From CAYYNP01 sp964472545 (GTDB taxonomy: Bacteria > Planctomycetota > Planctomycetia > Pirellulales > Thermoguttaceae): a stretch of DNA of 22,995 bases. The notes below the pieces were generated by a model that worked only from the letters and a program-made list of their open reading frames with translations, was not told the DNA's origin and did no database searches. The translations under genes and the position numbers were made by a program. Of the stretch, positions 1-6,108 are shown piece after piece. Numbering within the stretch: the stretch's first letter is position 1; each line of letters opens with the position of its first letter. The DNA lies in assembly GCA_964472545.1 (NCBI GenBank), contig CAYYNP010000159.1, forward strand, positions 1 through 22,995. Reading direction: 5' to 3'.

Positions 1-56
1 GGATTGGGGGCGAGGGATTGGGGGCGAGGGTTTGGGGCTTGAGGATAAGGGGGTAG
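1..56. repeat. G-rich heptamer tandem repeat (runs off window start)
   Basis: Reads as consecutive 7-nt units: GGATTGG and GGGCGAG alternate twice exactly (a 14-nt unit repeated perfectly), then degenerate units follow to about position 56. The array begins outside the window. It matches in style the heptamer arrays at 22366-22414 and 22893-22995. Confidence 0.8.
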
Positions 57-73
57 CGGTAACAACGGTGTTG

Positions 74-108
<35 letters not shown>

Positions 109-195
109 AGTGCGGCCGACAGAGGGCTCGCTGCAAATCAAGCCCGCAACGCTCGTCTTCCCAGCAAACCTCTCGGCTGCTGACAAGCGTTCTTC

Positions 196-235
196 CTCGC
201 CCCAGCCCCCAGCCCCTAACCCCCATCTCCTCGCC
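196..235. repeat. C-rich heptamer repeat, inverted relative to 1-56
   Basis: On the minus strand this reads as 7-nt units such as GGGGCTG and GGGGGTT. It is the same kind of low-complexity heptamer array as at the window start but in opposite orientation, so the two flank about 140 nt of non-coding DNA. Confidence 0.55.
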
Positions 236-313
236 GTGCGGTCAAACCACGCTTATGTCGCTCCGTTGCCCGGCCCGGTACAATGGGGCGTTGCCGAACA
301 CGAGGGACCGCCC

Positions 314-1072
314 ATGAGCCGCGAAACCGAAATCGACCGCTACCGCTACTTCCTCAAAGACACGATCCGCCGCCGGATCGACTTCTCGCAGACCGCCCAA
401 TCGCAAGGGCTGCCTGCGCCGCCGATCGAGAAGCCGGTGCCGGACGACGCCGAGCGAATCGAACTGCTCCGGCCGGACGCCTGGGGCGACATCGGCCACA
501 TCGACCTGGCGACGGCGATAGCCCGACGCGAAAGCCGCCGCCGCTTCACGCAGCAGCCGCTTTCGCTGGCCGAGTTGTCGTTTCTGCTCTGGGCCACACA
601 AGGGCTCCGGCAACCAGCCGAGGGCGGCACGGCACTGCGGACCGTGCCCTCGGCGGGTGCCCGGCATGCGTTTGAGACGTATCTCTACGCGGCCAACGTC
701 GAGACGCTCGACGCGGCCCTGTATCGCTACCTGCCGCTCGAGCATCAACTCACGCCGTTGTTCGAGGTCGAACGCGCCGCGGCGAAGATCACCGAGGCGA
801 CCCTCGGCCAGTCGTTCGTCGCCACCGCGCCCGTGGTGTTCATTTGGACGACGATCCCCTACCGCATGGAATGGCGTTACGGCCTGGCCGCCCACAAGGT
901 GTTGGCGATCGACGCCGGCCACGTCTGCCAGAACCTCTATCTGGCCTGCGAGGCGATCGGCGCCGGCACCTGTGCGGTGGCCGCCTATCACCAAGAGCAG
1001 ATGGACGCGCTGGTGCAAGTCGACGGCGAGGACGAATTCGTGGTCTATCTGGCACCGGTCGGGAGAGTCTGA
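314..1072 (+). CDS. SagB-type nitroreductase family protein
   Basis: A 252-residue protein of the FMN-dependent nitroreductase fold, closest in feel to the SagB/ThcOx-type branch. Seen: the N-terminal part ends with a TAIARRESRRRF segment typical of where nitroreductases bind the flavin phosphate, then LSFLLWATQGLRQ, a TVPSAGARHAFETYLYA segment (the SagB-type PSAGA motif), and a C-terminal GHVCQNLYLACEAIGAGTCAV helix. Family knowledge: these enzymes oxidise or reduce small substrates or peptide azolines with FMN. No azole cyclodehydratase or precursor peptide lies nearby, so it is probably a stand-alone oxidoreductase of unknown substrate. The frame is open upstream to 32, but ATG 314 is preferred because GAGGGA stands 6 nt before it and the upstream part is repeat DNA. 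A TACAAT at 279-284 could be a -10 box. Confidence 0.85.
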   Translation: MSRETEIDRYRYFLKDTIRRRIDFSQTAQSQGLPAPPIEKPVPDDAERIELLRPDAWGDIGHIDLATAIARRESRRRFTQQPLSLAELSFLLWATQGLRQPAEGGTALRTVPSAGARHAFETYLYAANVETLDAALYRYLPLEHQLTPLFEVERAAAKITEATLGQSFVATAPVVFIWTTIPYRMEWRYGLAAHKVLAIDAGHVCQNLYLACEAIGAGTCAVAAYHQEQMDALVQVDGEDEFVVYLAPVGRV

Positions 1073-1190
1073 CGCCGCGTATCATCCCCGTATCGCCGAT
1101 CCGGCCCGCGTTCGCCGGCTTGACTCACCCGGGCCGCAGACTATCATGAACCGTGGGAAATGACTCCCTCCGTTGAAGTGTCCTCCGGCG

Positions 1191-1207
1191 TTCGGCGCCG
1201 CGCCGAA
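1191..1207. other. Short perfect hairpin between genes
   Basis: TTCGGCG, a CCG loop and CGCCGAA form a perfect 7-bp stem 57 nt before the next start codon. There is no T-tract on either strand, so an intrinsic terminator is unlikely; it may be a leader structure or chance in GC-rich DNA. The rest of 1073-1263 shows no gene. Confidence 0.3.
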
Positions 1208-1263
1208 CCGGCCGAAGGACGTTGCGGTGTTGCCGTCGATCAAGTAATCGGGAGGAGTTGATC

Positions 1264-2658
1264 ATGAGCACCGGTCACACGCACGACGACGCGCCGCGTG
1301 CCGGGCATCCGTCCGAGTTCTCGCCGTCGATCCCCGCGCCCCATCCGGCCGGCCGCGGTGGCCTCTGGGCGCTGGTTGCCGTGACGTGCCTGGCGCTGGT
1401 CTTCGCCGCGGTGGTCACTACCGTGTTGCTGCTGCCCGCGTCGGCCGCACGCGACGGGGCAAACCCTCAGGCCGCGTCCGGCGAGCCTCTGCCGCGAGCC
1501 ACTGCCTATCTCCGCCTGGAGCCGTACGCACCGTCAGTCCTAAGCCGGCCGGGGCAACCCTACGACGCCGACAAATTCGAACTCTTCAAGAAGACCCAGC
1601 GGTTTCTGGTCACCAGTTCATATGTCCTCAGGGAGGCGCTGATGACGCCCACACCGGACCAAAACAACATACCGCAAAAACCAGCCGACCTACCTTTGTT
1701 GAAGGACCGAGAAGACATGGTTGGCTGGCTGGCGGAAAACGTCAAGGTCAGTTTCCCCGGCGACGGACAGATCATGGCCATCAGCCTCGATGAGGAGAAT
1801 CAAGAACCGGCCGCGATGATTGTCAACGCCGTGACTAACGCGTACGTGGAAGAAGTGTTCAATGCCGAACGCCGCGAGAGAAACGAGCAGCGGCTTAAGC
1901 TCGATCAAATCCAAGCCGAAAAGGACGCCGAATTGAGGAGGCTGCGCGACCAGCATCAACGCCTGGCGATTGCTCTGGGAACGGGCAGCAGGGAGAAGAT
2001 GGCGGCCATGCAGCAGATGGCCCTCGAGAAACTGGCCCTGCTCCAAGAGGAGTTCTATCGAGCGGAGTCGGAAGCGGCTCGTGGCGTGGCGGAACTCGAA
2101 GTGCAACAGTCGATCCGCGACGGCCTGGCCGATCGGGAAGTGTCCTTCGGCGAGGTGATCGCTTTGATCCGCTCCGATCCGGCAGCCGCCGCACACTACA
2201 CGCGCCTGTATGGTGAACTGGCCCAACGCGAGCCTGAGTCGGTGGCTCCCCCGGCCGCGGAGACTCCCCCGGGCAGCACCCCGCCCGACGCGCCAACCGC
2301 CCCACCGCAGACCCCGCCGCAACTCGCGAAGCTACAAGCGGAAATGGATCGATTGATCGCCCGCTACGCCGAACACGTGCGTCGGGCAAAGCAACTCGAG
2401 TGCGATGCGGCCGTCACACGGCTGAGGCTGCAGACCGACCGGCTGAAGTATCGGGCAGACCAATTGGACGCGAAAGTGGGCGTGCAAGAGGAGTACGTCA
2501 ACGCCACCACGAGGTCCAGCATCGACTACGGGATGATGACCCGAGAGATCGAGCAACTTCAGCGGATACTCGACGAACTCGTGACCGCCCGGCAGCGAAT
2601 CATTGCCGATCTCGAAGCCCCGCTCCGCGTGTCCATTGTTGAGCCTCCCCTTCCGTAG
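1264..2658 (+). CDS. Membrane-anchored coiled-coil protein, Wzz/chain-length-determinant-like
   Basis: A 464-residue protein with a proline-rich cytoplasmic start (1-30), one strong membrane helix (about 33-57), an alpha/beta region (80-200), long coiled coil (about 195-290 and 355-450) broken by a Pro/Ala-rich linker (about 325-352), and the ending LRVSIVEPPLP. The layout (helix, periplasmic domain, long coiled coil, then a Val-Glu-Pro-Pro segment) is that of Wzz-type polysaccharide co-polymerases. Those normally have a second membrane helix right after that segment; here the protein stops instead. Start: ATG 1264 has GGAGG at 1251-1255; an upstream in-frame start at 1222 lacks this. Three bases separate it from the downstream protease gene, which suggests an operon. 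A role in surface polysaccharide export is inference from domain order; no glycosyltransferases lie nearby. Confidence 0.7.
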   Translation: MSTGHTHDDAPRAGHPSEFSPSIPAPHPAGRGGLWALVAVTCLALVFAAVVTTVLLLPASAARDGANPQAASGEPLPRATAYLRLEPYAPSVLSRPGQPYDADKFELFKKTQRFLVTSSYVLREALMTPTPDQNNIPQKPADLPLLKDREDMVGWLAENVKVSFPGDGQIMAISLDEENQEPAAMIVNAVTNAYVEEVFNAERRERNEQRLKLDQIQAEKDAELRRLRDQHQRLAIALGTGSREKMAAMQQMALEKLALLQEEFYRAESEAARGVAELEVQQSIRDGLADREVSFGEVIALIRSDPAAAAHYTRLYGELAQREPESVAPPAAETPPGSTPPDAPTAPPQTPPQLAKLQAEMDRLIARYAEHVRRAKQLECDAAVTRLRLQTDRLKYRADQLDAKVGVQEEYVNATTRSSIDYGMMTREIEQLQRILDELVTARQRIIADLEAPLRVSIVEPPLP

Positions 2659-2661
2659 TCC

Positions 2662-3654
2662 ATGTCCACGCCCATCCTCGAACCGACCGGCCCTTCCGAC
2701 CAACCCGCGCCGCGTTGCCTCTGGACGCGCCGCGATCTGGCCGTGGGGCTCTGCATGCTGGTGCTCTGGCGGAGCCTGGGCTTCGCCAACGCCGAGTGGT
2801 TTGCGGGCGTCTCGCCGTGGCTGATGTTGGTGGCCGTGCTCGTCCTGCCGGAGTTGTTCCTGCTGGGCTTCCCGACCTTCCTCGCCTGGCGGCGCGGCAA
2901 TACGCAGGCCTTCGGCCGGTTGGGCCTGAAGCGGCTGCTTTGGGAGGCCGGCTTGGCGATCCCGATCTTCGTGGGCGTGTTCCTGCTGCTGGTGGCGGCG
3001 GGCTTTCTGATCAACGAGTTCTGGCCGGAAACGCCCGTCGCACCCGGCGGCTGGCAAGGCCTGACCCGCACGTCGAATATCCCGTTTGCCGTCTCGATTC
3101 TGGTGCTCTCGTTCACCTTGGTCCCAATCTGCGAGGAGGTCTTCTTTCGAGGCTTCCTGCATCGCGCACTGCGCAGCCGCATGCCGACCGCGGCCGCAGC
3201 CGTAATCCAATCGGCCGTCTTCGCCCTGGCCCACGACTACGGCTGGGTCAACGGCGTCGCGGTCTTCTTCATGGGCTTAATCCTCACGGCCGTCTACGAG
3301 TGGCGTCGATCGCTGGCCGCGCCGATCTTCGTCCACGCGGCCAACAACCTGCTGTTCGCCGTATTCCTCCTGCTCGCCGTGCTGGCCAACGCCAACGCCC
3401 CCGTGCTAGGCATCGTCGGCAGCGACCACGCCGACGGCTGCCACATCGACGAAGTCCTCCCCGCCGCCGCCGCCGCCGAAGCGGGCATCCTCCCCGGCGA
3501 CGTGATCGTCGAACTCGGCAACGAGCGCATCGAGAGCTTCCCCAACCTCGTTGAAACGCTCCGCGGCCATCAAATCGACGACCGAATCCCCGTAGTCATC
3601 CTCCGCAACGGGGAGTATATTGTGGTCGAGGCGACGTTGCAGGGGAGGCCGTGA
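2662..3654 (+). CDS. CPBP (Abi/Rce1-like) intramembrane metalloprotease with C-terminal PDZ domain
   Basis: A 330-residue multi-pass membrane protein. The three CPBP signatures are present: EEVFFR (Glu158, Glu159, Arg163), FALAH (His191) and HAANN (His225, Asn229), the residues thought to hold the metal and catalyse proteolysis in this family. About seven hydrophobic segments span 25-245. Residues about 253-327 form a PDZ-like domain with the core AGILPGDVIVELGNERIES (274-292), placed directly after the last helix. CPBP proteins act in CAAX processing, bacteriocin immunity and other membrane proteolysis; the substrate here is unknown. A PDZ tail suggests recognition of C-terminal or unfolded peptide segments, as in site-2 and HtrA proteases. 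ATG 2662 follows the previous stop by three bases, so translational coupling is likely. Confidence 0.88.
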   Translation: MSTPILEPTGPSDQPAPRCLWTRRDLAVGLCMLVLWRSLGFANAEWFAGVSPWLMLVAVLVLPELFLLGFPTFLAWRRGNTQAFGRLGLKRLLWEAGLAIPIFVGVFLLLVAAGFLINEFWPETPVAPGGWQGLTRTSNIPFAVSILVLSFTLVPICEEVFFRGFLHRALRSRMPTAAAAVIQSAVFALAHDYGWVNGVAVFFMGLILTAVYEWRRSLAAPIFVHAANNLLFAVFLLLAVLANANAPVLGIVGSDHADGCHIDEVLPAAAAAEAGILPGDVIVELGNERIESFPNLVETLRGHQIDDRIPVVILRNGEYIVVEATLQGRP

Positions 3655-3707
3655 GCGGGCGGAAGTTCCCGTGCCGCTCTTGAGACTTCAGCCAGGCGGA
3701 CGTTGAC

Positions 3708-4121
3708 GTGACAGACCCACAACAGGCACGTGTCGAGGCCGGCAGGCTCATCGTGATCTTCTTTTGCGTGATCGTGATGCTGATTTCCGCCGCCACGATC
3801 ATTCTCTACAACGTGAGAGTCGGCAGCGACCGACTCTTCTCCCAGAGTGTGCGGCTGGCGCTGACACTCGGGCTCTGCGTGGCCATCTATCGCGGGGCGA
3901 TGTGGGCCCGGGCGATCGGAATCGCCCTCTTTCTGATCGGCGGCGTGTGGTTTTCGTGGGCCGGCTACTCCAAGGATTATGCCGCCCTTTCCAGCCGGCT
4001 CATCATGGCCGGCTACGGCGCCGCGTATCTCCTATTCGCCGGCGCGCTGATGTTCTCGCGCAGCGTCGACGTGTTCATGAAGCACCAACGATGGACGCAG
4101 CGGCAACAGCAAGACCGCTGA
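3708..4121 (+). CDS. Small four-helix membrane protein, unknown function
   Basis: A 137-residue protein with four hydrophobic segments at about 14-36, 46-65, 69-87 and 95-115, charged ends and a glutamine/arginine-rich C-terminal tail. I recognise no family. It starts with GTG at 3708, 53 nt after the protease stop, with an AGGCGGA stretch upstream as a possible ribosome binding site, and runs in the same direction as the two genes before it. It may be co-transcribed with them. Codon use is GC-rich like the neighbours, which supports a real gene. Confidence 0.6.
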   Translation: MTDPQQARVEAGRLIVIFFCVIVMLISAATIILYNVRVGSDRLFSQSVRLALTLGLCVAIYRGAMWARAIGIALFLIGGVWFSWAGYSKDYAALSSRLIMAGYGAAYLLFAGALMFSRSVDVFMKHQRWTQRQQQDR

Positions 4122-4241
4122 TCAGCCCGGGTACCACTGCCGGCCGCTTGGGCGAAGGGCGTGCGGCCGAGCCGGTCAACGTCTTCGCAGTGCGGTGACC
4201 CGTCACCGCTCTTGCCTTCCCGAAACGTCCGGTTCACGCCA

Positions 4242-4333
4242 TGGCCGAAGGCCATTCTCACCGTAGCCTGGGGCAACGCCCCAGGAAGGCGGTCTGCAGC
4301 AGAACCGGCGTTGGCCGAAGGCCATATTCACCG
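4242..4333. repeat. REP-like palindromic repeat cluster
   Basis: The palindrome TGGCCGAAGGCCA occurs at 4242-4254 and again at 4312-4324, each followed by a similar TTCTCACCG or TATTCACCG. Between them CCTGGGGC-AAC-GCCCCAGG (4267-4285) is a perfect 8-bp hairpin. The cluster sits between a plus-strand and a minus-strand gene that point at each other. The rest of the gene-free stretch 4122-4591 shows nothing convincing. Confidence 0.65.
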
Positions 4334-4591
4334 CCGCATCATCAATGAACACGGCCGCTCGATCGCCCGCGAGCGGCACGGATGATCTTGCGGAGAGGGC
4401 TCTGCTACTTCATCCGACTGATTCGCACAATCGTCCGTGTTGCGCCGCAACAAGATAACCGCATTTCCTCAAAACACCCGGCCCAGCGGCAGGCCGACGG
4501 TCTGTTCCGTTCGCAGCATCGGGCCGAACTCCACGGCCAGTCGCATGGCCATCTTGACATTGTGCCCTCGCCCGGGACGATCCAGCGCGAT

Positions 4592-5446
4592 TCACCCCTT
4601 CTCCGGCCCGGAACTTGCCCACAACAGTTCGCGGCGGTCGTGGATCGGTTCGCCGAGGCACATGCGGGTGAGGCAGCGCTGAGGCACCAAGCCGGCGGCC
4701 TCAGCCCACTGTATTGCCGGGCCGTTCTCGCAGGGAACGTCAATGAAGACCGGTCTCCCGGCACACTGCCGCAAGGCCCAATTCCCCAATGCTCGGCCGA
4801 CTTCAGCGGTCAATGCCCCGGCCGGGCCGATCTGGGTCGCCCGGGAACCTTGGCGAAGCATGACGTACCCCGGCAGCCGCCCCTCGGAGACGGAGAGCCC
4901 GACCGCGTCGTCGCACTCACGAGCCAACCGCTCGATCAGCCGCCGACGATCCGTGCCCGTTACTTGGCGGTCCAGCGCGATCAGGTTCTCCATTTGGCTC
5001 GCCGCCACACCTTCGACCACTTGTTCGTCGTTCGCCCCGTCACCGCCACCCGCCGTCACCGTGCCTTCCAGCCGCGTCAACTCATACTCTTCGACGAACC
5101 CCAGGCGCCGGTAGATGGGCCGCCCCAACGGGGTCGCGTCGAGCCGGACCGTACGCACGCCTCGGCGCTGCAAGTACGCCAAGGCACGTTCGACGAGTCG
5201 AGAACCGATCCCCCGGTGCCGCTGCGTCTCGTCTACCAGCACCATCGCGATCCAGCCGACCGAGTCGAACACACACGTCGTCGCCGTGCCCGCCGGCTGC
5301 CCGTTCCGCTCGGCAACGAAGCAGCCCTCCGGTTCCAGTTCGAGGAAGCGTCGCCAGTCCGCCTCCGTCTGGTTCCAGCCGGCCTGATTCTTCAGCCGCA
5401 TGCCAAGCGGAACGTCGTCGGCCGTCATCTGTCGCAGCGCAATCAT
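4592..5446 (-). CDS. GNAT family N-acetyltransferase (two-domain, YitH/HolE-like)
   Basis: A 284-residue protein. The first half is a GNAT acyltransferase domain: MTADDVPLGMRLKNQAGWNQ, strand WIAMVLVD, then the acetyl-CoA pyrophosphate loop RHRGIG (Arg76-Gly81) and a RRLGFVEEYEL strand. The second half, separated by a Gly-rich linker (about 132-140), resembles the C-terminal domain of YitH/HolE-type acetyltransferases, ending with a TRMCLG segment and the sequence WASSGPEKG. Family knowledge: transfer of an acetyl group from acetyl-CoA to an amine; the substrate is unknown. ATG 5446 is chosen because homologous sequence begins there and a good promoter (5457-5485) lies so close that any longer start would fall upstream of the transcript. 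The first six codons and the promoter are duplicated 229 bp upstream. Confidence 0.85.
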   Translation of the reverse strand: MIALRQMTADDVPLGMRLKNQAGWNQTEADWRRFLELEPEGCFVAERNGQPAGTATTCVFDSVGWIAMVLVDETQRHRGIGSRLVERALAYLQRRGVRTVRLDATPLGRPIYRRLGFVEEYELTRLEGTVTAGGGDGANDEQVVEGVAASQMENLIALDRQVTGTDRRRLIERLARECDDAVGLSVSEGRLPGYVMLRQGSRATQIGPAGALTAEVGRALGNWALRQCAGRPVFIDVPCENGPAIQWAEAAGLVPQRCLTRMCLGEPIHDRRELLWASSGPEKG

Positions 5447-5493
5447 CACGCGTGAGATTCTGACCCTCGGCATGCCGGTTGTCAACGGAGTCG
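5429..5493. repeat. Direct repeat, copy 1: acetyltransferase promoter and first six codons
   Basis: These 65 bases recur at 5658-5722 with one difference, a synonymous GCG/GCC change in codon 3. Copy 1 is the genuine gene start on the minus strand; spacing to copy 2 is 229 bp. Copy 2 runs straight into the assembly gap, so its full length is unknown. Confidence 0.85.
5457..5485 (-). promoter_or_regulatory. Sigma70-like promoter of the acetyltransferase gene
   Basis: On the minus strand TTGACA (5480-5485), 17 bp, then CAGAAT (5457-5462). The -35 is a perfect match and the -10 matches four of six. The expected start of transcription, near 5450, is only a few bases before ATG 5446, so the mRNA would be leaderless or nearly so. 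A second copy stands at 5686-5714. Confidence 0.5.
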
Positions 5494-5535
5494 GTGAGCA
5501 TATGCCAAACCCGTCAGGAGCCGTTTGTAGTGACC

Positions 5536-5658
5536 GCGGGTGGCACGGGTTCTTGAACCCGTGGAACGAAGTTCCCAGAGGTCGTTGAAGTGGGGCCGAC
5601 GGATTTGGAGACCCTCTGGTGGCGATGCCACACCGGTTCGAGAACCGGTGCTACCCGC
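5536..5658. repeat. 123-bp palindromic element, copy A
   Basis: Bounded by GCGGGT and ACCCGC. Contains two perfect hairpins with 9-bp stems and 2-nt loops, CACGGGTTC-TT-GAACCCGTG near one end and CACCGGTTC-GA-GAACCGGTG near the other. Between them lie a small palindrome GGAAC-GAA-GTTCC and a longer stem of CCAGAGGTC with GACCCTCTGG. No protein-coding capacity of note; it looks like a MITE- or REP-type unit that could fold as a whole. Confidence 0.8.
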
Positions 5659-5722
5659 TGTCGCAGGGCAATCATCACGCGTGAGATTCTGACCCTCGGC
5701 ATGCCGGTTGTCAACGGAGTCG
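5658..5722. repeat. Direct repeat, copy 2: duplicated acetyltransferase promoter and start
   Basis: Matches 5429-5493 at 64 of 65 positions. It carries the same TTGACA-17-CAGAAT promoter (5686-5714) and an ATG at 5675 (minus strand). After six codons shared with the acetyltransferase, the frame passes into palindromic element A and closes at 5514, giving a 53-codon chimeric frame. It is cut on its far side by the N run. Confidence 0.8.
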
Positions 5723-5822
5723 NNNNNNNNNNNNNNNNNNNNNNNNNNNNNNNNNNNNNNNNNNNNNNNNNNNNNNNNNNNNNNNNNNNNNNNNNNNNNN
5801 NNNNNNNNNNNNNNNNNNNNNN
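5723..5822. other. Assembly gap (100 N)
   Basis: Exactly 100 N, the usual placeholder for a gap of unknown size. It lies within repeats: copy 2 of the acetyltransferase start on one side and a truncated palindromic element on the other. An assembler collapsing a longer tandem array would produce this. Confidence 0.98.
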
Positions 5823-5931
5823 TCTTGAACCCGTGGAACGAAGTTCCCAGAGGTCGTTGAAGTGGGGCCGACGGATTCGGGAGACCCTCTGGTGGCGATG
5901 CCACACCGGTTCGAGAACCGGTGCTACCCGC
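5823..5931. repeat. 123-bp palindromic element, copy B (truncated by the gap)
   Basis: Corresponds to element A from its position 16 onward, with one extra G in the middle. The first 14 or so bases are presumably hidden in the N run. It abuts copy C, sharing the GC at 5930-5931, so B and C are a head-to-tail tandem with a 122-bp step. Confidence 0.8.
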
Positions 5932-6052
5932 GGGTGGCACGGGTTCTTGAACCCGTGGAACGAAGTTCCCAGAGGTCGTTGAAGTGGGGCCGACGGATTC
6001 GGAGACCCTCTGGTGGCGATACCACACCGATTCGAGAACCGGTGCTACCCGC
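5930..6052. repeat. 123-bp palindromic element, copy C
   Basis: Full-length and the same size as copy A. It differs at a few positions (for example CACCGATTC instead of CACCGGTTC, which breaks one base pair of the second hairpin). It ends 56 bp before the restriction-modification gene. The differences between copies argue against a simple assembly artefact. Confidence 0.82.
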
Positions 6053-6108
6053 TCACGCGTCGGCGCCGGATACTCTCCCCCGAAAAGCAAACTCCCGCTT
6101 GACCGCCC

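Noticed and set aside
4382..5455. 357-residue open frame on the plus strand
   Set aside because: Antisense of the acetyltransferase gene, which has recognisable GNAT motifs and a promoter on the minus strand.
5429..6052. Possible CRISPR array
   Set aside because: The units are over 100 bp, abut without unique spacers and are internally palindromic; no cas gene is nearby.
5482..6090. Open frames across the repeats and N run on both strands
   Set aside because: They are translations of palindromic repeats and of N placeholder bases.
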